A stretch of DNA of 64,000 nt from Emcibacteraceae bacterium (GCA_905612225.1 CAJQRG010000016.1:1-64000), one strand, 5' to 3'. Positions 38,558-48,374 are shown, numbered from the stretch's first letter. Notes: generated by a model not told the origin, from the letters alone. Translations and numbers: made by a program.

Positions 38558-39484
38558 CTATTTAATACTTTTTATCCTGTCTGTGGCGCCACCATCAAAT
38601 GCTAATGGAATATAAGGACAGGATTGATTTTCTTTATTTAGACCTATGGTTCTTAAATCTAAAAATGTACTCGCTGCATAGGTTACTATAATTTCAATAT
38701 TTTTATATACATCGGTTTCCATGTTGGAATGTTCCACTTCTAACATGAACGGCTGTCCTGCATTTAGAAGACTTTCCGGAATTGTAAATTCATTTTCAAT
38801 GTATGTAAGACTTTTAGTGTCGAACGCATGGCCGCTATGGACAATCTCCTTTCCCATACAGTTTCCAAACATGACGTATATCATATCATCTATAATGTTG
38901 TTTGGATCATGGCTTCCTTTTTGAAAAGGGCTCCACTTCACAGTAATATCCTGGTCGGGATCTATTTTGTTTGGATCAACAATATTATTACCCTGATAGA
39001 GTGATAGCCTTATGGGGCCAGGATTAAGACTTGTATTATTCTTACGTTTAAATTTTGCAGGTAAATTACGAATATTACCATCTGGGGTATCAAAATTATA
39101 AAAATAAGTGTCATCAGGAAATATTTCTGTTAGTTTTTCAATTGTCATTTCCCGTCCACCAGTTAAATATCTAGCCTCGTCATCAGAAAAGGTTAAACCA
39201 TTTTTCGCCTTACCAGGACCTGTAAGATAACTGTTAATTACCGTACCCCCTTGAGAAATGGCATATTTAGTTTGAAATATTTCAGCAAAAAAAACAGTGT
39301 TAAGTAAATTTAAATTGCCTGATGCTTCTTGACGAGTGTTAACAGACTTACCTATCACCACATAATCTGCGTGATCAGCGGGGCTTAGAGCTAACGCAAA
39401 GTTATCAATATCTTTAGCTTGTAAAAATATTTGTTCTGAACATCCAAAAAGAGCTAGTAAGCTGACGAGAATTAAGTTTTTCAT
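38558..39484 (-). CDS. Lipoprotein of unknown function
   Basis: 308 residues; not recognised. The signal peptide ends in a lipobox LALFGC with C15 lipidated. The rest is soluble and looks beta-rich: an N-terminal domain with EARYLTGGREMTIEKLTEIF and FPDDTYFYNFDTPDG, and a second domain (about 155-285) with ITVKWSPFQKGSHDPNNIID and a terminal strand-rich region, of an immunoglobulin-like type. Two Cys (C209 and C291) could form a disulfide. It sits between the TonB receptor and MipA-like genes on the same strand, so a surface or periplasmic accessory role for uptake is inferred. Confidence 0.7.
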   Translation of the reverse strand: MKNLILVSLLALFGCSEQIFLQAKDIDNFALALSPADHADYVVIGKSVNTRQEASGNLNLLNTVFFAEIFQTKYAISQGGTVINSYLTGPGKAKNGLTFSDDEARYLTGGREMTIEKLTEIFPDDTYFYNFDTPDGNIRNLPAKFKRKNNTSLNPGPIRLSLYQGNNIVDPNKIDPDQDITVKWSPFQKGSHDPNNIIDDMIYVMFGNCMGKEIVHSGHAFDTKSLTYIENEFTIPESLLNAGQPFMLEVEHSNMETDVYKNIEIIVTYAASTFLDLRTIGLNKENQSCPYIPLAFDGGATDRIKSIK

Positions 39485-39543
39485 ATTAACATTCCTAAAT
39501 AATAATCTATCTAAACTTATAGAATTTCTTTTATAAGAAAAGA

Positions 39544-40347
39544 TTAAAATCGATATGAAACTCCAATACTACTGAGAAACTGATTTCTTGTTCCTATATT
39601 TTGAATGATTGGACTTGTTTTTGCTGGACCTATCAATTTTTTATATCCAAATATTCCAATTAGGCCCCAATTATTTTTTAATGAGTATGTTACATTTACT
39701 GATGATCCAATATCATTAAAACCGCTTCCAGCTTCATAAAGTAAATATCCACTTATTTTTTTATTATAAGCACTTAGTCCATAGTAAGTATTATTATAAT
39801 TTTGATCCCCAAAATTTGCACTAAATGTTATTCCAATCCTTGTTCTGCGGTTGAGTACTTTGTTTAAGGTTATGGAACTGTTGATAGTGTAACCATTATG
39901 CGCATCGCCAAGGTCAAACATGGTTTTAATTTTTGTTGTTATGTTTGTGCCGGGGGGACCTACTGGTATACTGTAAGATAAAAAACCTCCAACTTCGACT
40001 GAACTGTTAATTGTTTTAAATTGCTTCAGAATACTATTTTTGACGTCTCCATCGCGCTCACTACGAAACCTCAAAGAGGGCCCTAGTTTGATCCGGGAAT
40101 GATTGAGTATATTAGCCGTTAAACCAGGACCTTCAGTTTGAATGAAGTAGTTACCTTTTGAGGCACGAATGAATGGGAGGGGCAACACTCGATACTGCTT
40201 TGAGCCCACAAATTGGGGAGAGATGAAGGTCCCAGTAGCGACAATCACATCCCAAGAATTAGAATTAAAGCTACCTTGAGGCCGTTGTTGTGCAAATGTT
40301 GAAGTTGAAAACATTAACACAAGGACGAAAATAACTAATGAATGCAT
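39544..40347 (-). CDS. MipA/OmpV family outer membrane protein
   Basis: 267 residues with a Sec signal peptide (cleavage after TFAQ) and an amphipathic beta-strand pattern ending in the outer-membrane signature SSIGVSYRF. GTFISPQFVGSKQYRVLPLP and YFIQTEGPGLTANILNH match the MipA/OmpV family. Members include the MltA-interacting scaffold MipA and outer membrane proteins of unknown transport role. It is the first gene of the minus-strand unit, divergent from the metalloprotease gene across 153 bases. Confidence 0.85.
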   Translation of the reverse strand: MHSLVIFVLVLMFSTSTFAQQRPQGSFNSNSWDVIVATGTFISPQFVGSKQYRVLPLPFIRASKGNYFIQTEGPGLTANILNHSRIKLGPSLRFRSERDGDVKNSILKQFKTINSSVEVGGFLSYSIPVGPPGTNITTKIKTMFDLGDAHNGYTINSSITLNKVLNRRTRIGITFSANFGDQNYNNTYYGLSAYNKKISGYLLYEAGSGFNDIGSSVNVTYSLKNNWGLIGIFGYKKLIGPAKTSPIIQNIGTRNQFLSSIGVSYRF

Positions 40348-40500
40348 AAGGTGATCTATTCCATTTCTTAAACGTTAAATACGCAGTATTGGATTATCTT
40401 TAAAGAATAATTTACCGTAATAAAAGGGTTTTCTTGAAGTCGATGTAATTTCATCCTAAGTTAATTTTATAGAAAAATTCTCCGTTTAAAGGAACTTATT

Positions 40501-42915
40501 ATGTTAAAGGTTTTTGTTGCATTTACTATTATATTATTAACCACTTCAGCTAATGGAAAAAGCATAGTCGATTTTACTGCTGATATGGGGAAAAAAGAAG
40601 GTTTTTTTGATTTATATCACGATAATACTGAAGGAAAGGTTTACTTAGTTGTCGACCGTTTTCAGGAAGACTTTATTTATAAGGTTAGTCTTCCAGGTGC
40701 TCTTGGCTCTAATGATGTTGGTCTTGATCGCGGACAACTTGGTGGTACAAAACTGGTTTATTTTGATCGTGTTGGAATGAAAGTTTTTTTACATCAAAAA
40801 AATACACGTTTCATAGCCACCAGTAATAATCCCCGTGAAGTTCTTGCTGCTGTTGATGCATTTGCTCCCTCTGTCGTTTGGTCCTTTGATGTTATAGCTC
40901 ATGACATAGGTAAAACCCTTATTGATATCACCGGGTTGATGATGTCTGATCAACATCAGTCAGCTTCAAAAATTAAAAGAAGGGGACAAGGTGACTTTAG
41001 CCTTAATCAAGCCCGTAGTTATGTAAATTTTGATAAAGTTAAAACCTTCCCAAAAAACACCGAACTTGAAAGCACGGTGACTTTTATAGGAAATAATCCT
41101 GGTGATTATATTCGTTCAGTAGCTGCCAACCCGAATATTATTACTCTTAGACAGCGGCTATCATTTGTAGAACTTCCGGATGATAATTATAGGCCCCGTT
41201 TGTTTCACCCTGCGATGAGTTTTAATAACACGCAAGTGATTGATTTTGCTACGCCGACTGATAAACCTATTGAACAACGGTATATCTCACGTCATCGTCT
41301 TGAAAAGAAAACCCCAAATGCGGCCATAAGTGAGGCTGTTAAGCCAATTATTTATTATATAGATAGTGGTGCACCGGAGGCAATCAGAAATGCATTACTT
41401 GATGGCGTTCAATGGTGGAACCAGGCCTTTGAAACAGCGGGATTTAAAAACGCCTTCCAAGCTAAGATAATGCCTGAAGGCATGGACCCTGATGATGTCC
41501 GTTATAATGTTGTCAATTGGGTTCACCGTTCAACACGTGGTTGGTCTTATGGAGCCAGTGTTAAAGATCCACGCACTGGAGAAATTATAAAAGGTCATGT
41601 GACCCTGGGTTCACTTCGTTCCAGGCAAGACTTTATGATTGCAAATGCCGTTATAGGGCCATTTGCCGTTGGCAAAACTACAAACGAAAGTATTGAATTA
41701 GTTCTTGCGCGCACTCGCCAACTAGGAGCGCATGAAGTAGGACACACTCTTGGTTTTGCTCATAATTATATTGCTAGTACTAACGGGGATAGTGATGTGA
41801 TGGATTATCCCCATCCACAAATTACAATGGATGCAGATGGGAATATTGATATATCTAAAGCGTATGCTCAAGGTATAGGTGAATGGAATAAAATAGCGGT
41901 TAATTGGGGTTATCGACAGTTTTCTAGTCCTGAAGAAGAAGCCACAGAGCTTAAAATCATTATTGAAGATGCCTATGCTGCCGGTCATCAATTTATTGCT
42001 GATGGTCCTGACAGCCGCGGCTTGTCAAGTCTACACGCAGATAGTCATCTTTGGGACTTTGGAAGCAACGTCTTAAAACAAACAAAGGAACTTTATGAGG
42101 TACGGAGGATAGCTATTTCAAAATTTGGACTAGATAATATACCTCTAGGGACCCCACTTTCTCAACTTGAAGAGGTTCTGGTGCCACTTTATTATTTACC
42201 AAGGTTTCAAATTAATGCTACATCAAAATCGATTGGAGGCATGCTGTACGGATACGAAATTAAAGGTGAAAACCTTGTTCCTCGTCATTCAGTCGTTGCG
42301 AGGGAGCGGCAGGATACAGCAACAGATATTGTGCTTGAAGCACTCAGCGCCGACTATTTGACCCTACCAAGACATATACTTGAACTAATACCTCCCAAGG
42401 CGTTTGGCTACAAACTAACTAAGGAAAGTTTCCCCCGTGATACAGGAGCAGCATTTGATGCACTTTCTATGGCAGAAGCACACGCTAATTCCACTTTGGC
42501 TCTTCTAATGGAACCGACTAGGCTTGCCAGAATTAATGATCAAAATATTCGTGATATTGGTCAGATTAGTTTGGACCGTTACATTGTAAAAATTGCAGGC
42601 AAAACAATTCTTGCACCACGTCTTAATAATGCATTAAAAGCAGCGGTACAGCGCCGAGTAGGGTATGTATTTGTTCACCATATGATGTTGATTGCGGGCA
42701 GCACTTCCGTCTCCCCCTCAGTCGCTGCAATGACCGCCTCGCATTTAAACGGCTTAAAATTAATTCTGGAAAACAAAACTTCTAATGAAGAAATGACCCG
42801 TGAATATAAAGCGTTTTATCAACAACAATCTCACCGCATTGAACAATTTTTTGATGGAATATATGAACCAATTGCTAGTGATATAGCTACAATTCCACCC
42901 GGTGAACCAATTTAG
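40501..42915 (+). CDS. Large exported zinc-dependent metalloprotease (HExxHxxGxxH, DUF5117/DUF4953 type)
   Basis: 804 residues with a signal peptide (cleaved near residue 19). The N-terminal domain (about 30-250: KKEGFFDLYHDNTEGKVYLV, VDRFQEDFIY) matches the DUF5117 region. The catalytic domain holds H411EVGHTLGFAHN, a metzincin-like zinc site with H411, H415 and H421. The C-terminal part (about 480-800: ALSADYLTLPRHILELIPPK) is the DUF4953 region. A general protease of periplasm or surface is inferred; substrates are unknown. AAAGGA stands before the ATG. Followed after 30 bases by a porin gene. Confidence 0.88.
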   Translation: MLKVFVAFTIILLTTSANGKSIVDFTADMGKKEGFFDLYHDNTEGKVYLVVDRFQEDFIYKVSLPGALGSNDVGLDRGQLGGTKLVYFDRVGMKVFLHQKNTRFIATSNNPREVLAAVDAFAPSVVWSFDVIAHDIGKTLIDITGLMMSDQHQSASKIKRRGQGDFSLNQARSYVNFDKVKTFPKNTELESTVTFIGNNPGDYIRSVAANPNIITLRQRLSFVELPDDNYRPRLFHPAMSFNNTQVIDFATPTDKPIEQRYISRHRLEKKTPNAAISEAVKPIIYYIDSGAPEAIRNALLDGVQWWNQAFETAGFKNAFQAKIMPEGMDPDDVRYNVVNWVHRSTRGWSYGASVKDPRTGEIIKGHVTLGSLRSRQDFMIANAVIGPFAVGKTTNESIELVLARTRQLGAHEVGHTLGFAHNYIASTNGDSDVMDYPHPQITMDADGNIDISKAYAQGIGEWNKIAVNWGYRQFSSPEEEATELKIIIEDAYAAGHQFIADGPDSRGLSSLHADSHLWDFGSNVLKQTKELYEVRRIAISKFGLDNIPLGTPLSQLEEVLVPLYYLPRFQINATSKSIGGMLYGYEIKGENLVPRHSVVARERQDTATDIVLEALSADYLTLPRHILELIPPKAFGYKLTKESFPRDTGAAFDALSMAEAHANSTLALLMEPTRLARINDQNIRDIGQISLDRYIVKIAGKTILAPRLNNALKAAVQRRVGYVFVHHMMLIAGSTSVSPSVAAMTASHLNGLKLILENKTSNEEMTREYKAFYQQQSHRIEQFFDGIYEPIASDIATIPPGEPI

Positions 42916-42945
42916 TATAATTAATTTTACTAGCTGGCAAACTCA

Positions 42946-44286
42946 GTGTTGTATTTAAGAAAGTTTATTTTGATTAAAGAAATTTTTATTTTCTTGATTC
43001 TGTTGCCTTGCTTTGCATGTGCCCATGAAAAAAACTGGGAAACAGAGAATAGATTTTTGAAAATTAAAAGCTTAGAAAATAAACTGCAGGTCAGCGAACA
43101 AAGTTTTCAAACTGTTTATTTAAATAAAGTAGATGAAAAAGAAAATAAATATGTAGTTAATTGGCTATTGCAAAGACCACCAGTCTATAAAAATAAAAAT
43201 TTTTCAATTCGATTTACTGGTCGGATTGCTCACGATTATGCCAATGTCTCGTACAAGGATGGTAATGGGAAAAACAAACCCAGAAATAAGGTAAATAGCA
43301 TATACCTTCGTAACCTTGAGTTTGGTCTTAGAGGAAATTTATTTAGTAACTTCAATTATAGAGTAGTAACTAAATTTACAGACAATATTACAGAACTTAA
43401 AATGGCTTACTTAGGCTATGAGACAGAAAATACTAAATTAGCTATAGGGCAGACGAGAACATTTACGACATTGGATAAAATGACACCACCAACTATGATG
43501 GCTTTTACTGAAAGGTTTTCTTTTATAAATGCGATAAAGGCACCAAGACGACTAGGCTTTACAGCTTCTCGAAATGGTTCAAATTGGTCTTTTAGCAGTG
43601 GTTATTTCATAGGTAATACAAATGAAAATAAGATTAACGATAATAGGATGGTTTCAGCTAGAATTAATTTTTCTCCTCAATTTAAAAATGGATTGTCCCT
43701 CCATTTTGGGGCAAGTACATTCTACAGAAATCAAAACTCAAAATCTTTTTCAACAAAATACGAAGCGCGACCATTGAGTAAGCACGGAAATTTAAAACCT
43801 TTATTTAGTGGTAATTTCGATATCGAGGAGGAGCAATTTATTGCAGCCGAATTTGTTGCTTCTTATAAAAGTTTTGCTTTTCAAGTTGAGTACGCAACAA
43901 TAAAAACTCCTCTAAGTAATTTAGAATTGAAAACTTCTACCGATCCAACTTATAAGGGGGGATATTTAGAAGTTGGTTTTTTCCCAACTGGCGGTAAGCA
44001 GTTAGTCGATGGAAGGGTTGGTCGTTTAGAGAACGTTAAAATAAAATCACCTATAGGCAAAGGGGGGGTTGGTGAAGTTCGGATTGCCGTTCGTTATGAC
44101 ATGGCAGACTTTACTCACGAAGGCTATGGCAGTAAGCAGTCTTCTTACATTCTTTCATTGGATTGGTATTTGAACACGGTCACAAAGATTACGACAAATT
44201 ACGCACATTCGATTATTCAAAACTCTTCGAATGTCGTGACAGTAAAAGCTGACACAATTAATACGAGATTTTCATTCTTTTTTTAA
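42946..44286 (+). CDS. Porin, OprO/OprP (phosphate-selective) type
   Basis: 446 residues with an N-terminal signal peptide (hydrophobic 9-24, cleavage near FACAHE), a short coil region and a 16-strand-type barrel: FSIRFTGRIAHDYANVSY, IYLRNLEFGLRG, KMAYLGYETENTKLAIGQTR and FTERFSFINAI match the Porin_O_P family; the protein ends FSFFF. Many members pass anions other than phosphate. The start is GTG 42946 with no clear ribosome-binding site, so the start is uncertain. It lies 30 bases after the metalloprotease gene and is probably co-transcribed. Confidence 0.82.
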   Translation: MLYLRKFILIKEIFIFLILLPCFACAHEKNWETENRFLKIKSLENKLQVSEQSFQTVYLNKVDEKENKYVVNWLLQRPPVYKNKNFSIRFTGRIAHDYANVSYKDGNGKNKPRNKVNSIYLRNLEFGLRGNLFSNFNYRVVTKFTDNITELKMAYLGYETENTKLAIGQTRTFTTLDKMTPPTMMAFTERFSFINAIKAPRRLGFTASRNGSNWSFSSGYFIGNTNENKINDNRMVSARINFSPQFKNGLSLHFGASTFYRNQNSKSFSTKYEARPLSKHGNLKPLFSGNFDIEEEQFIAAEFVASYKSFAFQVEYATIKTPLSNLELKTSTDPTYKGGYLEVGFFPTGGKQLVDGRVGRLENVKIKSPIGKGGVGEVRIAVRYDMADFTHEGYGSKQSSYILSLDWYLNTVTKITTNYAHSIIQNSSNVVTVKADTINTRFSFFF

Positions 44287-44444
44287 AGTCATAAAATATT
44301 TATTGATATGTGGTATTATTAAATGCTTATGATCTATTTTTACTTATTATATTATTTTCAATTATTGGTTATAAAATTTGTTCATATTGTAATATTTCGT
44401 CATTTGAAATTACCTCTAAGTGGTAATATTTATTTAGGGTAAGT

Positions 44445-45110
44445 ATGAAGCAGCTAATTACCAAAGTATTTGAGCAACATGACCCGGCTATGAGACGTGC
44501 GCTTGCAACTGAGAAAAATAGGGCGTGGATCAGACCAAAATATGGCGATCATTCCCTTTATCAAGAGGTAATTAGTTTAAATAATGAGAAAAACTTTGAA
44601 AATAAATTACCACTTAGGGCTTCTGCGGTATTAATTCCTATTATAAAACGTAATAATAATTATTCAATTTTGCTAACAAAACGTTCGTCCAAACTCAAAA
44701 ATCATAGTGGTCAAATTTGTTTTCCTGGGGGGGGATGCGAAGTTGATGATTTAAATGCTATCTCTACAGCTCTGCGGGAGGCTAAGGAGGAAATTAATCT
44801 TCCATCAACTCATATTGAAGTTGTTGGTGCGATGGAAGACTATGAGACTGTAACAGGTTTTAGTATTTCGCCTGTTGTTGGTTTCGTAAATCCAAACTTT
44901 TACGCAATCCCTGCTAAAGAAGAAGTTGAGGAGATATTTGAGGTGTCACTTGACTTTATACTTGATGAACGAAATCATTTGATTGAGAGTATGGTTTGGA
45001 AGGGTGCAATGCGTCAATTTTATACTTTCTCCCATAATAAACATAAAATTTGGGGAGCGACAGCTTCTATTTTAGTACGTTTTGCAAAGATGGTTAATGA
45101 ATATGAATAA
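44445..45110 (+). CDS. Nudix hydrolase, coenzyme A pyrophosphatase type
   Basis: 221 residues. The Nudix box runs from FPGGGCEVDDLNAISTALRE into AKEEINLP, preceded by the CoA-Nudix motif LLTKRSSKLKNHSGQICFPG, as in NudL/YeaB proteins that hydrolyse CoA to 3',5'-ADP and phosphopantetheine. It overlaps the start of the cca gene, a pairing widely kept in alphaproteobacteria. Cytosolic. Confidence 0.88.
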   Translation: MKQLITKVFEQHDPAMRRALATEKNRAWIRPKYGDHSLYQEVISLNNEKNFENKLPLRASAVLIPIIKRNNNYSILLTKRSSKLKNHSGQICFPGGGCEVDDLNAISTALREAKEEINLPSTHIEVVGAMEDYETVTGFSISPVVGFVNPNFYAIPAKEEVEEIFEVSLDFILDERNHLIESMVWKGAMRQFYTFSHNKHKIWGATASILVRFAKMVNEYE

Positions 45111-46293
45111 ATTTAAACTAAATTTAAAAGAACAGGCCTGGCTTCAAGACAAAGATTTACAATATATTATGATGCTACTCAATCAAAATGGAGATAATGC
45201 TCGCATTGTTGGTGGTGCTGTAAGAGATGCGCTGCTTAATAGTTTTAATAACCAAAATAAAAAAATTGAGGACATAGATATAGCTACAAAGTTATTACCG
45301 GAAGAAAATATAGTTATTCTAGAAAAAACAGGTATCAAAGTTATCCCTACTGGATTGAAACATGGAACAGTAACAGCTGTTTTAAATAAAAAAACTTTTG
45401 AAATAACGACTTTACGAAAAGACATTACCACTGATGGTAGGCATGCTGAAGTTGAGTTTAGTAAGGACTGGCTTGAAGATGCAAATAGGCGAGATTTCAC
45501 ATTAAATGCTCTATATTTAAGCCTTGATGGCACTGTATATGATCCTTTAAATGGGTATGATGATATAAAGGCTAGTAAAATTACTTTTATTGGTGATGCA
45601 AACAAACGTATTCGTGAAGATGCTTTGCGAATTTTAAGGTTTTATCGCTTCTCATCAGATCATGGTATTGGCAACATTGATGAAGAAGGTATGCTAGCTA
45701 CTATAAAGCATAAGTTTCTTATTGGTGCTCTTTCTGGCGAACGTGTTAACAATGAATTAAAAAAAATTCTTAGTTCTGAGAGGGCTAGCTATATTATTCC
45801 TTTGATTGCAGAAATAGGAATTCTTAAAGTAATACTGCCTCAATACCAGGGTTATAAAAGTTTTTTAAGGTATGTTAAAATAGAAAATTTGTTTAGTCTT
45901 AATAATGTTATGGGAAGACTTTCCTGTTTAGTTCCTTGCGATGAAAAAAACATGACCGAAATATCAGCTAAACTTAAATTATCGAATAAAGAAAAAAATC
46001 TATTAATTAGTTACTGCAAACCATTTAAAATAAACAATCTATCGGAAAGAACAATTAGGCGTGAGCTTTATTATTTTGGTAAAAATATTATTATTCATAA
46101 GCTTATTTATCTTAACCTTCTAGATATTAAAACATTAAACTACATAAACGATTACAAAATACCTAAAATACCTTTAACAGGTAAGGATCTGATTAAAGAA
46201 GGTTGGCAGGAGGGTCGTGATATGGGCGACAAGTTAAAACAGTTTGAAAAAAAATGGGTTAGAAATGACTTTAAAATAAATCAAAATAAATAA
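45097..46293 (+). CDS. cca: CCA tRNA nucleotidyltransferase (class II)
   Basis: Adds or repairs the 3' CCA of tRNAs. 398 residues from ATG 45097 (ATG 45103 is also possible; in-frame codons before that lie within the Nudix gene). The head domain shows RIVGGAVRDALL, the catalytic EDIDIATKL, HGTVTAVLNKKTFEITTLRK and DANRRDFTLNALYL, then the neck motif DALRILRFYRF. No HD domain follows, as is usual in alphaproteobacteria. It overlaps the Nudix gene by 14 bases or fewer. Confidence 0.92.
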   Translation: MNMNKFKLNLKEQAWLQDKDLQYIMMLLNQNGDNARIVGGAVRDALLNSFNNQNKKIEDIDIATKLLPEENIVILEKTGIKVIPTGLKHGTVTAVLNKKTFEITTLRKDITTDGRHAEVEFSKDWLEDANRRDFTLNALYLSLDGTVYDPLNGYDDIKASKITFIGDANKRIREDALRILRFYRFSSDHGIGNIDEEGMLATIKHKFLIGALSGERVNNELKKILSSERASYIIPLIAEIGILKVILPQYQGYKSFLRYVKIENLFSLNNVMGRLSCLVPCDEKNMTEISAKLKLSNKEKNLLISYCKPFKINNLSERTIRRELYYFGKNIIIHKLIYLNLLDIKTLNYINDYKIPKIPLTGKDLIKEGWQEGRDMGDKLKQFEKKWVRNDFKINQNK

Positions 46294-46369
46294 TCACCCC
46301 ATCAGTATTTGTAATTTTAGTATCCTTGATAAAAGAATTAAAATGTTTAAAAATAAAAAGGACGCAGTA

Positions 46370-47224
46370 TCATTTCCATTTAGCATGGGGGGGGAGTGAC
46401 ATCAAAATGGCGTCAACATTACCTCCCGTTTTCAACCCAAAGGCTGTACCTCGGTCATAAACAAGATTAAATTCAGCGTATAACCCTCTGTAATAAAGTA
46501 GTTTTTCTCGTTCTTCATCGGTCCATTCTTTATTCATATGACGTTGGACTAAAGAGGGGTAAATCTCATTAAAAGAACGACCGATATCTTGGGTAAATGA
46601 AAAATCAGCATCCCAATTTCCACTATTCAGTTGATCATAAAAAACGCCGCCTTCACCGCGGGCGCATTTTCGATGTGGAATATAAAAATACTCATCACAC
46701 CACTTCTTATAACGATCATAATAACTTTTATCATGACGGTCACAGCAGTTTTTAAGAGTTTTTTTAAAGTCTTTAGTATCTAAATCATTAGGCAAGGCTG
46801 CGTTAAGATCTGCACCCCCGCCGAACCAATTTTTTGTCGTTACTATGTGGCGAGTATTCATATGAACAGCAGGAATCTTAGGATTGTGCATATGAGCTAC
46901 AATGGAAATTCCGCTTGCCCAAAATCGGGGGTCCTTATCCGCCCCAGGCATTTGCTTTGCAAACTCCTGAGAGAATTCACCATAAACTGTCGAAACATTA
47001 ACTCCAACTTTTTCAAAAACGCGACCCTTCATGACGGCCATTGTGCCACCACCTTTGTTTGGATCATCATCACGATACCATCTAGTTTTTTTAAAGCTTC
47101 CAGCATCAAGATCTGAGTTAACACCCGTTAAATCTTTTTCAATACTCTCAAAACTTTCACATATTTGGTCACGTAAACTTTCAAACCAAGTTTTTGTTTT
47201 TTCTTTTTGATTTTCAATGCTCAT
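46370..47224 (-). CDS. hemF: Oxygen-dependent coproporphyrinogen III oxidase
   Basis: Oxidative decarboxylation of coproporphyrinogen III to protoporphyrinogen IX in heme synthesis, using O2. 284 residues with WYRDDDPNKGGGTMAVMKGR, the conserved VHMNTRHIVTTKNWFGGGAD and YYDRYKKWCDEYFYIPHRKC motifs, and the C-terminal LVYDRGTAFGLKTGGN. Its ATG overlaps the trmL stop by four bases (ATGA), so the pair is coupled. Presence indicates an aerobic lifestyle. Confidence 0.96.
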   Translation of the reverse strand: MSIENQKEKTKTWFESLRDQICESFESIEKDLTGVNSDLDAGSFKKTRWYRDDDPNKGGGTMAVMKGRVFEKVGVNVSTVYGEFSQEFAKQMPGADKDPRFWASGISIVAHMHNPKIPAVHMNTRHIVTTKNWFGGGADLNAALPNDLDTKDFKKTLKNCCDRHDKSYYDRYKKWCDEYFYIPHRKCARGEGGVFYDQLNSGNWDADFSFTQDIGRSFNEIYPSLVQRHMNKEWTDEEREKLLYYRGLYAEFNLVYDRGTAFGLKTGGNVDAILMSLPPHAKWK

Positions 47225-47679
47225 TTTATTCTAGGAAATCCATTTGTTTGTCTAAGGGCTTCGCCTAGAACCATAGCCGCAGAGATGGCTATATTCAATG
47301 ATCTTGTTGTTGGTACCATCGGGATTAGAAGTCGAGCATGAGCACGTTTATGAACGTTATCAGGCACACCCGCACTTTCTTGTCCTAACAATATTACATC
47401 ATCGTCTTTAAATATGAAATCAGTGTAGTTTTCAGCAGCCTTAGTTGTTAAAAGAACGATCCGACGACTTTCAGCCCAGGTAAGAAATTCTTCCCACGAA
47501 TTATGGTGACTTATCTTACTTTGATCTATGTAATCCATACCAGCGCGACGAAACGATTTTTCCCCAAAAGGAAAACCACATGGCTCAATAATATGAATTC
47601 GAACCTCAAGGCAAGCGGCCATTCGTATAATGGTACCAGTGTTTGGTGGAATATCTGGTTGATAGAGGGCTAAATTCAT
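47221..47679 (-). CDS. trmL: tRNA (cytidine/uridine-34-2'-O)-methyltransferase
   Basis: 152-residue minimal SPOUT methyltransferase for the wobble position of tRNA-Leu. The three motifs are LYQPDIPPNTGTIIRMAACL, LLGQESAGVPDNV and LIPMVPTTRSLNIAISAAMV, with the length of TrmL rather than TrmJ or TrmH. It precedes hemF with a four-base overlap, a common alphaproteobacterial pairing. Confidence 0.94.
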   Translation of the reverse strand: MNLALYQPDIPPNTGTIIRMAACLEVRIHIIEPCGFPFGEKSFRRAGMDYIDQSKISHHNSWEEFLTWAESRRIVLLTTKAAENYTDFIFKDDDVILLGQESAGVPDNVHKRAHARLLIPMVPTTRSLNIAISAAMVLGEALRQTNGFPRIK

Positions 47680-47735
47680 AGCAAATCTTTAAAAGTTAGT
47701 TGTTTTAATTGCAAGATATTAATTACTTATTTTTA

Positions 47736-48374
47736 TCAAAGTGCACGTCTGAATGTTAGGTTGAAACGTAAATTTCCGGTCAGAGGGTGGGATTGAACTT
47801 TAATTTTTCTTACACCGTGGTAGAATTTGCGCGCAGGTCCACCAAAAATAAGTAAATCTCCAGAATGAAGAGGAATATTCATCACCTTTCCATTACGGTT
47901 TTCACCAAATATTTGAAAAACTGCTGAAACACCTAATGAAACAGAGACAATAGGTTGACTAAAGTCAATTTCATCTTTGTCAACATGGGCTGTGAGTCCA
48001 ACACCAGGTTTGTAGCAATTTATTAAACAACTATCTGGAAAAAATTTTTCAAAGCCTGCCTTTTTAGCTGCATTCGATATAATAGTTTCTATATTTTTTG
48101 GCATTTTAGGCCATTCATTACCTGTTATGGGATCAATTCTTTCATAACGGTAACCCCGACGATCTGAATACCAACCATTCTCGCCCATACTTGTTACTGA
48201 AACATTTATTTTTTTCCCGCCTGGCGTGATCATTTGGCGAAAGGGTATTTTCTCCGCAGTAGAAGTCACTACTTTCATAAATTCTTCCACATTTACATGA
48301 GATCTGAATAAAAAAACCCCAGGTCTAAGCTCTTCTATTTCAGGTGCTATAGGTGAAAAAAGATCATTTTGCAT
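47736..48374 (-). CDS. alkB: AlkB-type 2-oxoglutarate/Fe(II) DNA repair dioxygenase
   Basis: Oxidative demethylation of 1-methyladenine and 3-methylcytosine in DNA or RNA. 212 residues from ATG 48374 (MQNDLFSPIA); a longer in-frame reading to 48488 overlaps the divergent gene and lacks homologous sequence. Iron ligands are in LTAHVDKDE (H, D) and the later His of KFYHGVRKI; the 2-oxoglutarate-binding arginines are in NLRFNLTFRRAL. LINCYKPGVGL is the AlkB nucleotide-lid region. An ada gene lies 4 kb away. Confidence 0.92.
   Translation of the reverse strand: MQNDLFSPIAPEIEELRPGVFLFRSHVNVEEFMKVVTSTAEKIPFRQMITPGGKKINVSVTSMGENGWYSDRRGYRYERIDPITGNEWPKMPKNIETIISNAAKKAGFEKFFPDSCLINCYKPGVGLTAHVDKDEIDFSQPIVSVSLGVSAVFQIFGENRNGKVMNIPLHSGDLLIFGGPARKFYHGVRKIKVQSHPLTGNLRFNLTFRRAL

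Noticed and set aside
44281-44444. Possible regulatory RNA in the spacer after the porin gene
   Set aside because: Plain AT-rich sequence; no stable hairpin or conserved motif could be found by eye.
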